Below are positions 11,895-23,988 of a stretch of DNA of 64,000 nucleotides, in pieces. The position numbers and the translations under genes are program-made. Source of the DNA: Mangifera indica (Eukaryota > Streptophyta > Magnoliopsida > Sapindales > Anacardiaceae). The stretch covers positions 7,859,463-7,923,462 of the forward strand of contig NC_058137.1 in the NCBI RefSeq assembly GCF_011075055.1, read 5' to 3'. Every line of letters begins with the position of its first letter. Position 1 is the first letter of the stretch. The notes beneath the pieces were generated by a model, which searched no databases, had not been told where the DNA came from, and saw only the letters and a program-made list of their open reading frames with translations.

Positions 11895-14800
11895 TTATTT
11901 CATTGCTTCAACGTGCTCCAAAATCTCCACAACTTCTTTCATGGAGGGGCGGTGTTTAGGATCTAGGTTTAGGCATTTTCGAGAAAGCTGTACTACCTGT
12001 TGTGCTGCTTGTGTTGAATATTGCCCCTCAATCCGTGCATCCATTATGTTCCTCAACTTCTTTCCGGAAAGCGTTGGCTTCATCCAATCAACCAGATTTT
12101 CCTCTCCTCTGGGGCGCTCTGTATCAAATGCCCTTAAACCTGTCAACATTTCTAGCAGCATGACCCCAAAGCCATATACATCGCTCTTCACATACAGATG
12201 ACCTGTTTTATAATTATGAAATACCAAGTTAATTAATATTATTTAACCAAAAAGTGTTGGATTCTTCCCACTTTTTCACCAGTAACTGGAATAGTCTACT
12301 TAACCATTAAAATAAACATAAACATCCAAATTCTTAAACATATTAACTACCTGTTGTAACATATTCTGGAGCAGCATAGCCATACGTGCCCATAACCCTG
12401 GTTGTGACATGAGACTTTCCACCAGCAGGCCCCAATTTCGCCAAGCCAAAGTCCCCTAATTTCGCATTGAAGTACTGTGAAAGAATACAGCACAAGGAGC
12501 AACCAATGTTGTTAGAATACTAATATAAGGTAATATTATCTAATCAATGCATGCATATTTTCTAAATCAACACAGCGTCCATTCTTTTACTCTCTTTGTA
12601 AGAATAAAAAAAGAGGCCACATATTATCTCAACAACAAGATATTACGCTACTCATTCAAAAATGTTATAGTTAAACAGTATTCTCTAGCCCAAAGGAATT
12701 CTCCCCAGTAAGTGTCTTTTTAAGGTGAAACTACTTGAAGCAACTACGACCAACAACCAACAATAGACCTAGTATTTTTTTTTTATATGATAGCTTTCAG
12801 TCCACAAGAATTCTACTTGAAGCTTACCTCCAAATAAGTTCAAGATCTCATGACAAGCAACCAAACTCTAATTAGTGACTAGATGATTCCTATATGACAT
12901 TTAATAATGAAAACAAGAAAATCTCTCAAATCAAGATAAAGAGCATATTTCCGATAAAAAAGGAACCTATCTCGAATATTCTACAAATATTCTCCTATTT
13001 TGCATCAGTAACGACAAAGAAGAATGTACCCCAATATCTATCCCATTTCGACCAGCAGGATAGGCTTCTTGTCATGCCAATCCTGCCTATCAATCAACAT
13101 TTCAAACTAGCTCATTGTTTAGTTACAACAAGCTAGCCAACCCAAGGTACAGGACAATAATCAGTGAATATTACCTATAGACATAAGGATCAGGATCAGG
13201 CCTCCTCTCTACATGTTAACATCTGCTCAGTGCCCTGGGGCACTAGTGCTATGATTGACCTTGACATTTAATCTAGAATAAGTTACCAAACTTGTAAACT
13301 AGACGTGTTCAACCACTTGAATGCACCTTGGGCCTCTCAAGAAAAGGTGGTTGAGGGCACCTAACTCAGATCATGTTGCTTTGTTGTGTCTCTTGATGTG
13401 TTGATAGCTAAGACTATCAAACTAAGGATCAATTGAGAAGATATTTCTCTTGCCCACCAAGTAGCATAGCTGTTGACTCCCATTCAACGCTCCAAGCTCT
13501 TCAACAACTAATATAAGGGCAGACCAAAAATTTACTATTTCATAAGAAGATTGGGGGTAGGCCTCTATAGTCTTGTTGAGACTATGGGAAGCTTGCAAGT
13601 ATCATCATGATACGGGCCATGACACCAACTAGCACCGGGTTCTCTTAAAAGCCATCGAAGACCTCCTTGATAGAGAATTCCTTGGAATATTCATAAGTGA
13701 GACCACAGTAACAACCTGCAGGTGTAAGTAAGCAAGGAAGGCTAACTACAAGGGTCATAAGATATTGTTCATAGCAAAAATTTACTGTGTAAGAAAGCAA
13801 TGGGGGCTAACTACAAGGGTCATACAATATTGTTCATAGCAAAAATTTACTATTTCATAAGAAGATTGGGGGTAGGCCTCTATAGTCTTGTAAGTTGTCT
13901 TACTTTAATTAGTTTGATGCACATTTACTAGTTAAATACAAGTTTGAACTATAAGTATTTCATTATGATTATTCATGTTATTTCCCATGCAATTTAATGA
14001 AAGTATTTATGCAGCGGAGTTCTAATAAGAATAACCAAATATTTAATTTATGTTTCGTATAATATTCTTTATTGATTGCCAACGTGTTTACGCATATATG
14101 TTGATAAATAATGCAGCAAAAGACAGATAGAGGAAGAAGCATCGAGTACGACTGAGAATTATTTTATATAACAATCAAGTATAAAAAAAGAGAAACTACA
14201 ATATCAACCCAGATTGTCTTAATGGCCTTGTGATAAGAGGTAGGAAAGTGAGCTACTCCTATGGTCTCTTGGATGATGGGTTCCTCAGAAACCCTAAGTG
14301 GCACTCACCCAATTGGTTCAAGTTTCATGCCACCTACCTCACCTCACTGAGTGCGGCTAATCTCCTTTGATACTCCTTCCACTCATCTTGGGTGATGCAT
14401 TCTTTCATCATTTCTTCTATTGGATGAAAACTTGAGACCACCTCATCAACGTCGCCAATAGCCTAACAAAGAGGAGACTAGAATGACAATTCTGGACTAT
14501 CTATTTTGTCACTCGTAATAAATAGGAACTAATACTAACCATTCAACATAATCCCTAGACATGTGTCAGCCATCCTAATATGTAGAAGTGCACATCCAGT
14601 CACATTCCATAGGAAAGTTAAACAATGGGATTGATAGTAACTCAAAATGTATGAAGTCATTATAATGCCAACTATCATGCCCTTATCAGAAAGATATAGT
14701 AATTACTAATCTCCACATGGCACAATCCATTCAAGGTACGGAGTAATCAAAGTTCTTGAAAACCTTCTCGTACTCTAAGTTTGGGAGGCAATTGTTAGAC

Positions 14801-17051
14801 GATATTCTCTAGCTCAAAAGAATTCTCCCCAAGAAGTGTCTCTTCGAGATGAACATGTCTAACGTACAAGACTAGTAATTTAAGAAGCCTCTCAAATAAA
14901 AAGAGATGCAAGTAAAGTCCCTAGCTAAAGGCAATGGAAGACCTCCGTTTAGCAGAATCTTTTCTACAAGGATTTTTATCTCTTTTACTGTGATATCAAA
15001 GGGAAACTATCTCCACCTTCCTAATTAGAATATTTTTAATATTGTAATATTCTTTTTTTCTTAAATTAGAATAGAAACAAATTCTTAGAATCACATTTAA
15101 ATTTGAAATTCTCTAACTATCTTATTTGAATATAACTTCTCCTTACTAGTCTTCTAAATATAAATGACTACTGAAAGAGAGAAAAAGACGGAAAAGCCCA
15201 AGAGAGACCATAAATCTATATCAAACACATAACTGATATATTGTATTAATCCTCTATAGGATATACACATTAACTAATAACTACTATGGGCATAGGTACT
15301 CTGATTGTCGGGTCAAACCATGTGAAAAATTTTGGGTCTCTTTTTTTTTTTTAAAATTCTATTGTATTTATATTACATAATAGTAGACATCAAAGTCTCA
15401 TCAAGTTCTAATCGTTACTATCATAATCTACCGAACGTAAGACTCTATATTGTGTACATTGGTTGGTAACAAGGAATCATTTTAACAATTATTACGAAGG
15501 GAACAAAATCTATTTCAATCCAGCTCTATTTCCAAGCTAAAATAATTATATAAAAAAAAAAAGGCCTATAAGTATGAAAAATGAAATCTCGAATTGTGAC
15601 TGCCACATCATTGCAATATAATAACAAAATTTCAAGTTAGATTTCACTTTTTTTATGTTTTACTTTAACACTAAACAAACTTAGATAAAAGGGAAAGAAT
15701 CAGATCAAAACTAACCTCATCAAGCAGTATATTTGTGGTCTTGACATCTCTGTAAATGACTTTCTCCTCTGAACTATGTAGAAAACCTAGTCCTCGAGCT
15801 ACTCCAATGGCAATTTTAAGCCGAATATTCCAAGATAGCGGTTCAATGAAAGGATGTCCTACATAATAGAGCAATCCAACAGTCAATACCATAATTCATG
15901 AATGCACTTTTTTTTTCATTTTTTAAAGCTAACTTTGCGTTTCATATGCTTGGCTTCTTACTTCTGAAAAGATGATCACCTAAGCTTCCGTTTTGCATGA
16001 ATTCATACACAACCAGCAGCTCTTTATCCTCCTGACAGTATCCCAATAGCTTGACAAGGTTGGGATGAGAAAGTCTTCCTAAAAAGTTAACCTCTGTCTG
16101 CATAAAAGAATATAAATTACATTATCATCAAATTAAGAGCATATTTAGGACATGTCATTCAAAGAAAGCTTCTTAAACGCAATTTTTATATCTAGTCAAG
16201 TTGGACAGTTTCACTGGCCCAGCATTATGAAGACAATTGATGGCAGCAAATATCTTGAAGGTAATTGAACTTAAGAAAATTCATCTCACAAATATCAGCC
16301 TTGGAATTTTAGCAATGCAGGCAAGTCAAGCTTAGTGGGACCAACAACCTCTATCAAAATCCCAATCACAGTGGGAAATGATTGAAGGTCGTTGCCAACA
16401 ATACCAACACCATTTTTTTTCTTTTCTTTTCTGAATTCTTTCTAAAATTATTCAAAATTCTACATATGGGCAATAAAAGAACTTAAAAAATAAAAAGTCA
16501 AGATGAATACCTGCCATTCTTGAAACCCTTCCAAACTTTCTGGGTTCAATTTCTTGATGGCAACCACCATTCCATTACCACTTTTAGAAGGAGCAAATGT
16601 CTTCTCATCAATCCAACCTCTATAAACATTCCCAAAACCACCTTTCCCTAACAAAGTATCAGACCTGAAGTTCTTAGTTGCAAGCTTCAAATCTGCAAAA
16701 CTGAACGCTTTCAAGTTTGGTTTATCCAAAATTTGTCCATCCGCAGATGCTTCCTCTCCACCTTCATTAACAGCCTCAGAAAATTGACTTTTGCCTGCAC
16801 TACTACTAGTGGCTGACATCTCTGTAGTGTAGCTTGAATTGTTTGACACCCCTCAAAATTCCAAAAAGACTAAGTCAACAAATCATTCCATCATAGAACA
16901 AATAAAACTAATAATCGAATCTAAACAAAACTAAAAGTTTAAGATATTCAAGTATAAATTCAGCACCTGATCTTGTAGGATTGTGGATGAAGGTGGTAAT
17001 AGGAGTAGTAGGATTAGCCTCTTTGGAAAAAGATACCCAGCAATTACCCAT
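11895..17051 (-). CDS. K1: RLCK-VII (PBL/PIX-like) serine/threonine protein kinase
   Basis: Six exons on the minus strand: 17051-16967, 16851-16511, 16097-15962, 15858-15716, 12474-12351, 12202-11895. All junctions are GT-AG and in frame, predicting 378 aa. The N-terminus MGNCWVSF carries Gly2 and Cys4, a myristoylation/palmitoylation signature for plasma-membrane anchoring. After a Ser/Thr-rich linker the kinase domain shows the Gly-loop [16 protein letters not shown] lysine, catalytic loop [22 protein letters not shown], activation segment [18 protein letters not shown], and RPSMKEVV. Family knowledge: RLCK-VII kinases relay signals from immune receptors. The protein ends at ...VEAMK, about 40 residues earlier than K5. 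Intron 4 is 3.2 kb against about 0.4 kb in K5/K6. It looks functional by residue content; expression is unknown. Confidence 0.88.
12475..15715. mobile_element. K1 intron 4 with degenerate non-coding LTR-type element
   Basis: Intron sequence similar to K5/K6 occurs only at its two edges (about 12475-12670 and 15485-15715). The middle looks inserted. A block beginning gatattctctagctcaaaag near 14799 repeats a block near 12678 in direct orientation. The downstream copy runs into a long non-coding stretch, which suggests LTRs of about 690 bp around a non-coding body. No gag or pol is readable, and short open frames here are not supported. Related DNA fills K3 intron 4. Confidence 0.45.
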
Positions 17052-18045
17052 GTCAAACTTGAGCTGGCCTGTTTTGAAAAATGTTTGAAGCAGCAAAATT
17101 TAGGGAGAATTTGTGTGTGGTGTTGAGGATTAATATAAGGTATAGGTCTGGTTGTGTTGATATTTGCATCACTGGGATATACTCAATCTAGTGGTAAAAA
17201 GACACAAAAGAAAAATAGACCTTTTATTTTAGAAATGCATTATCCATGAAAAATTCAATATTGAATTTTCCACGACTAATACATTTCCAAAATTAAACTT
17301 ATACATCAAAGGTGAATAAAAATTTTGAACATGAAACAAAATCAATCTGTAGAATCTCATGTAAGTCATAAAATACTTAATTAAAAACTTGGAAGGTTAT
17401 AGGAATACCTTATGTGCTATGCTTCCTAAATTTGTGGAGTTTCTAAAATTTGCACTCTTCCTCTCTTAAAACCTTAATAAATGTCGATTTCCAATAGGTA
17501 AAATCATCTCACTTTTTGTATTAGGATTTCAGAGAGAGGATCTAACCAACATATATGAAATTATTTGACTCTCTCATCAAAGATCCTATAACTCGAAAGC
17601 CCACACTGAATCATCCACTCATATTATAACTTGTAAAGTATATGTACTATCCTTATTTATCACATAAAGCCTATATGTAAACTTTTATTAGACTATTCAA
17701 TCACATAAGGAAATTTCCTATCATAGTGACATTGGCAAAGGAGAGCTCCTGAAGACTATTAGGTTTATGAACAGCCAAGTTACACAATAAGGTACATCAA
17801 ATTCGGGACACAATTTCATGCAAATGAAGACTTGTCATTGGCTAAGGACATTCAAACATTTTGACATAATTTATCAATAAAACTATGTTTACTTATAATA
17901 AATACCAATTTGAATGTCAATGATGATTTGTCACTATGTATTAAATAATTTTAAATTAAGGATACAATTATACTCAATTATATCATAACATATTATTAAG
18001 AGTAAAATTTTAAAACAGAGGAGGTTTGGTGGTAACGAAAAGTAA
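17052..18045. other. K1 upstream intergenic DNA
   Basis: Promoter-side DNA of K1. The segment 17756-18000 is also found, diverged, near 35130-35400, 41480-41600 and 43560-43700. It therefore belongs to the duplicated spacer of the kinase array. No conserved promoter element can be assigned with confidence. Confidence 0.5.
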
Positions 18046-19155
18046 TGTGTGAACTAACAGCGTTGATGCAGAGTCATGCACTTTGAATCAATACGCATTG
18101 CATTCCTAGCAAACAGTGTGAATAGAAGAAGTCGGTATTTGCATCTATAGAAGGAGAAATGAAGAAGTTTCTTCCTTTTCTTTGAAGTTCTAAAGGAAGG
18201 AAGATCTGCGACAAAAGCTAACAACTAGATGGCTCTCAATCTAGGTCTCAGGTGACAGTTAAGATCATTTTCTGGTTAATGGTTCAGATTCATCTGTAAC
18301 AATTGGCAACAACTGACTAGATATTTTTCTGTGGTTTGCTATATAAAGTCTTGTAAACTGCTTGATTAATTGTAGTTCAGTAGTGTAGTTGCGTCATTTT
18401 TCATGGTATCAAAGCCAACGACTAACATCAATGGCTGATTTTGTGTTTGATTTGTGCAGTCCAGGATCCTCAAATCAATATAACAGTGTCAGGCCTTCGT
18501 TAAATCATTCAATGTCGCAGTTTGCAAATTTCTCTACTTTGAGTCTCCAGATAATGAGTCTAAGACTGACAAAGGAGAATTATCGATACTGGTGCACTTC
18601 TTCATAGCAGGAGCTTATGACTTGAAAGATCACTTGACAGGTCTTTCTCCATGTCCTTCTCCATTTATTTTTGTTAAGAATGAAACTGATACTGGTACCA
18701 TTAAACAATCTAATCTTGATTACCACTTGTGGAAACATTGTGACAAGTTGCTGTTAAGCTGGTTACTAGCTTCAATTTTAGAATCTATGTTTCATGTAGC
18801 TAGATGTGTGACTGCCTGTGATGTGTGGAAAGCATTACAGTCTTATTTTGTTACTAAATCCAAGGTTAGGGTAGTTCACTTGAAAAATATCTTACAAACC
18901 TTGAAGAAAGGCTTGGCAGATATCAGTAGCTATATAAAGAAAATGAGGGAATTAGCAAATGCACTAAACGCTAGTGGATAGAGCATATCAAAGGGAGAGT
19001 TAATAGCCTTTATTGTTGCTGGACTAGGGACAAAGTATGATCCGGTAATTGTTCGTGTCTATTCTAAGCTAGATTCTTCTAGTGAGAGCATTACTCTACC
19101 AAAGGTCAAGTTTATATTGCAGAAATATGAACAAGATATCAAGCTAATTCTGATT
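18046..19155 (+). mobile_element. Truncated Ty1/Copia element: LTR plus gag fragment
   Basis: A putative LTR from about 18046 (tgtgaactaac) to about 18401 contains tatataaag. It is followed by the primer site tggtatcaaagccaac. A broken gag reading frame runs 18431-19150 with the Copia gag landmark LTKENYRYW, then DVWKALQSYF and LKNILQTLKKG. A frame break lies near 18600 and a stop near 18979. Pol and the 3' LTR are absent. It ends exactly where K2 intron-4 sequence resumes (aattctgattcagaaatgtt), so the retroelement fragment abuts the truncated kinase pseudogene. Confidence 0.8.
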
Positions 19156-19379
19156 CAGAAATGTTATAATGGAGGAAACCTCGTCTATCTCAATCCAAGT
19201 TGCCCAAGTCAATTTCCAAGCTAAAATATTGATAAAAAAACTAAAGGGAAAACAGAAATTTAGAATTTTGACTACCACATCATTCTCAAATATCTACCAA
19301 ATTTCAAATTAGATTTCACTTTTTCTATGTTTATGCTTTTAACACTAAATAAACTTAGATAAAGCAGAGCAAAACCAAC

Positions 19380-20715
19380 CCCATCAAGCAGTATATTGGA
19401 GGCCTTGAAATTTCGCTCAATGACTTTCTTCTCTGAAGTATGTTGAAAAGCTAGTCCTCAAGCTGCTCCAATGGCAATTTTAATCCGAATATCCCAAGAA
19501 CATAGTCTAATGGAAGGATTCCTGCACAACAAAGCAATCCAACATTCAATACCATAATCCATGAATGCACCTTTTTTCATTTTTTAGCTAACTGTGTGTT
19601 TCATTTGCTTCACTTCTTACTTCTGAAAAGATGATTTTTAAATCTTCCCTTTTGCATGAATTCATACACAAGGAGCAGCTCTTTATCCTACCAACAGTAT
19701 CCCAATAGCTTGATAAGGCTGGGATGAGAAAGTCATCCTAAAATGTTAACCTCTGTCTGCATAAAAGAAAGTACATTACATTATCATCAAATTAAGGAGC
19801 ATATTTAGAACATGTTATTCAAAGAAGCCTCTCAAACACAATTTTCACGTCTAATCAAGTTGGACAGTTTTACTGGCCTAGCATTATGCAGATCAATTAA
19901 AGGCAGCATATATTCTTTAAGGTAATTGAACTTAAGAAAATGGATCTCACAAATACCAGCCTTGGAATTTTAGCAATGCAGGCAAGTCATGATTAGCGGG
20001 ACCAACAACCTTTATCTAAAGCCCAATCACATTGAAGGTTGTTGCCAACAATACCAGCACTTTTTTTTTTTTTAACTTCTCTGAATTCTTTCTAAAATTA
20101 TTCAAAATTCTACATATGGGCCGTAAAGGAATTTAAAAAGAAAAGAAAAGAAAAGAAAAAGGTCAAGATGAATACCTGAGATTGTTCAAACCCTTGGATA
20201 CTTTCTGGGCTCAATTTCTTGATGGCAACCACCGTTCCAACAGAACTTTTAGAAGACTAAGTACGTCTTCTCATCAATCCAAACCTTATAAAGTTTCCCG
20301 AAACCACCTTCCCTAACAAATTATCAGGCTTGAAGTTCTTAGTTGCAAGCTTCAAATCTGCAAAACTGAATACTTTCAAGTTTTTTGTCTCCAAAATTTG
20401 TCCATATGCAGTTGCTTCCTCTCCACCTTCAATAACAGCCTCTGAAAATTGACTTTTGCCTGCACCACTAGTAGTAGCTGACATCTCTGTAGTAGAGCTG
20501 CAACTGTTTGACATCCCTCAAAATTCCAAAAAGACTAAGTCAACAAATCATTCCATCAAAGTACAAATATGACTCCAAATCAAATCTGAACAAAACTAAA
20601 AGTTTAAGATATTCAAGCATAAATTCAGCACCTGAGCAAGTAGGATTGTGGATGGAGGTGGTACTAGAAGTAGAGGATTAGCCTCTCTGGAAAAAGATAC
20701 CCCGCAATTACCCAT
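19380..20715 (-). pseudogene. K2: truncated, frameshifted RLCK-VII kinase
   Basis: Equivalents of exons 1-4 lie at 20715-20632, 20516-20176, 19756-19621 and 19521-19380. Exon 1 (MGNCGVSF...) is 84 instead of 85 bp: a single-base loss after ...EANP shifts the frame. Exon 2 loses frame in the Gly-loop (LLGKVVSGN...), and an extra change near 20255 adds a second break. Exon 4 has a 1-bp deletion at its start, and the catalytic loop region is altered. Exons 5 and 6 are missing; the Copia gag fragment lies where they should be. It cannot encode a kinase. It remains informative as a third ancient copy of the array. Confidence 0.88.
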
Positions 20716-21495
20716 GTCAAACTTGAGCAGGTCTTTTTTGAAAGATGATTGAAGAACAAAAGCAGAATTTATGGAGAGTTTGTGCGTGGTGTTGAGGATT
20801 AATATAAGGCTGAGTACTGGCTGTGTTGATATTTGCAGTAACAAGGAATACAACAAATCATAGCTAGCGGAATTCGGTGCACGAATATAAAGAGACACAA
20901 ATGTAAAATGTAAAATACACTTGTTTACTTTGGAAATGCATTAGACTTGAAAAGTTCAATATTGAATTTTTCACTACCAATGCATTTTCAAAATTAATTT
21001 TATATATTAAAATTTTGAACAAGAAACAAAACAAATCTCAAAATCTCGTATAAATTATAAAACATTTAATTAAGTACTTATAAGGTTATAGGAATACATG
21101 ATATGTCATACTTCCTAAATTTGTGGAGTTTTTAAAATTCGTCTAACACAATGACTAATCTTTATTTCTTAAAACCTCTATGAATATTAACTTTCAACAA
21201 GTAAAATAATCTCACTTTTCGTGTCAGAGTTTCAAAGAGAGTATTTAACCAACATATAGGAATTTATTAGACCCTCTTGATTAAAAATCCGATAACTCAA
21301 AAGTCACATTAAACTGTCCTATCATATCATAACATTTGAAGTGTATGTGTTATCCTTACTAAGCACATTAAGCCTAGATGTAAACTTTTATTAGACCTTA
21401 AACCACATAAATAAATTTTCTATCATAGTGACATTAGCGAAGGAGCGCTCTGAAAAACTATTAGGTGTATGAACAATCAAGTTATATGGTGAGTG
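20716..21495. other. K2 upstream intergenic DNA
   Basis: Non-coding. It aligns in pieces with the K1 upstream region (17052-17760) and the K3 upstream region (33708-34610), including the phrase tttgtggagtttttaaaatt. It is duplicated promoter-side spacer without its own gene. Confidence 0.5.
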
Positions 21496-21730
21496 TAGTG
21501 CCCTTAGGTATGTTTCAAGGGTGTTATTATCTTTTTTATATGATTTGATTTAAATTTGGATCAAATTAAATTAAAAACAAACAAAAAATTATGTTTTGAG
21601 CTTGATACACTGTCGTGACCCATGAAAGATCACACCCATGTATATAATAAGAGCGTACACATACCTCTCATGGAGTGTGACCGTATGTATGTGGAAATTA
21701 AGAGTCTTGCTTAAAATGAAAAACCTCATC
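21496..21730. mobile_element. Fragment of a Tekay/Del-like LTR
   Basis: Starts gtagtgcccttaggtatgtt and carries words such as cactgtcgtgacccatg and cacacccatgtatat. It resembles the beginning of the solo LTRs at 35750 and 41608. It is truncated on the right. Confidence 0.5.
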
Positions 21731-23988
21731 ACGCAAGGACTTTAAGATTATTTAACATTTAAAAGATTTTTTTAAAATTTTTTTATAAGATATGAAATCG
21801 ATTTGAATTTTGTGTACGAAGTCTAATTGTTAAAATAAATGGTTTTATTATGAACTTCAAATGAAGATTACTGATTTTTATTATTTAAATGTGGTAAAAT
21901 GAATTAATTGATAATGTTTTTTCTTTAATTTTTCAAGACAAACATGGCCAAAGTTTTTTTTTTTATCATGATAAGAGTTCAAAATAATTTTGTTGAACAA
22001 AGTCTTGAATATATTTTCCAAAGACAAATGTTTGTAATAAATAAAATTTTTATAAGATATTTTTTGGCTGAATGTCCATATTAAAAATAAATAATTGACA
22101 TTTTTATGAATCTATGATTAATGCAGAATTCATGAACACATGATGAATACGATCGAATCACAATGAATACAAGTGATCAAGGATAAACCTACATAGAGGC
22201 CACCAAATTGTTTTCTAGGCCCCTCGAGAAAAATTTATTTTCTTACGTTCTTGAATTTTTAATTTATTATATTGGGCCCCTAAGATATATTGTCGTTTCT
22301 CAGGGGCCTAATGATTCTTTTTTATTAAACAAAATTTTTTATTATTTTGTTAAAGATAATTTCCTTCAATCGAAAAACTAGGAAATTTATTTTTATTTAC
22401 AATATCTTACCCTATTGATATTTATGTTCTAAATAATTTTATACCTAAACAACATCGTGCATTTTATCTTTGTCTCCTCCGAAATCATAATCATTTATCT
22501 TCAAAATCGTAGTTATTCGCAGGCAATCTTGGCTTTTAATCTCATTTAACAATCTTAGACTATCTCTTTTCATTTTGATATTTAATTTTAAGTTTTTAAT
22601 TTTCAGATTTAGTTATAGGTAAAATTATAAATTTAGGTTTTAACAAAATTAATATATTTTCCCTTTGTTCATACATATTTTGCTCATTTAATCATTGAGT
22701 TTTTCTTATAGCTTTCATTTTGGCAACATTATTGATTTACATACCTTATTTAAGAATTATAAAAATATGTGAAATTATTGTCAAATAGGACCTGTCAAAT
22801 TATTGTAGGCATATGGGTGGGTGTGATAGTAAGATCTACAATTAAAATAATAAGGGATATATTTTTACTTTTCTAGGTTTAATTTTTCATAGATAATTAA
22901 ACTGTCTAATTGACTTTCCAAATATAGAAAGATTATGAAAGGGTTTTAAAGTGGGCAAGACAAGGAAATACAGCATATTTTAATTAATTGATTAATTAAA
23001 ACTTATTTATAAGAGAATTACATGTCATGTAAGGAGGAAAGATAAGTAAATTGAGTAGGAGATGTATTTAAACTTAAAAAAATTGCCTTTAATTCATTAT
23101 ACGATAGAAGACAAACAATTTTGTCCCCAATGTAAAAACAAAAAATTGGCGATCAACTTTATAGTTACTCGGTTTAAACACAAATCTTTTATTAAGTGGA
23201 TTATTTGATATCTCTGAAGAATGATTGTCAAATTATTTCATCGAACATTGTTTATAAGACTTTATTTGAGGTTTTTTCCAGTTTGGGAGGATTCTAAACT
23301 CCATAATGAAGTTTAGGAGGGCCATTGGGGGTTTACACAATCAATGATGAAAATTTTTATCTTTTATTTATTATACTATTAAAAACAAAAAAAATTATCT
23401 TTAATTCATTATATAAGTAAGGGTCCGTTGATCCGTATTTATCACACAATCAATGACAAATTTTTTTGTCCCCAAATGTATTCTTTTTGAGACGAAATAG
23501 AGTTATTTGAGATAGTTTTGTGCCAAAATATGCATCTTTTTACAATAAAATAACATTCCGTCAATAATAACTAGCTATTAAATGTGCTAATCTAATCTTT
23601 ACAATGCAATCATATTTGGAATTTAGATCACAATTTTAATTATACAGCTGATACACAATATACATGTAATAAAATATTTTCATCCCATGAATATGGGTAT
23701 CATAACAAGCTGAGAGTTATGGAATAAAGGGAGATCAAGGCTAGTAGAAAAGTCTTAAAATGTCTAGCTTTATGTTTTTAGGCTTATGTGATTGTAAATG
23801 ACTTTAAGAATTTGGAGTTGAATATTTTATTATCATGAAAATGCAATTTGTTTTTAAAAATTTTTATTATCATAAAGAAAGTATAAAAATATTTATGGGG
23901 AAAATCAACTGTTATAGAATATGTAATATTTCAACTTAAATATTCTTCAAGTTAGGGGTGACACATAGACAGAGAGTTCCTAGGCTTT
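21731..23988. repeat. K3 downstream block, paralogous to the K1 downstream block
   Basis: Non-coding DNA sharing ordered segments with 8.1-9.3 kb and 10.97-11.89 kb, for example gggagatcaaggctagtaga at about 11640 and 23730. The E2 element and the TRIM-like relic of the K1 side are absent here, so they inserted after this copy separated. Confidence 0.65.
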
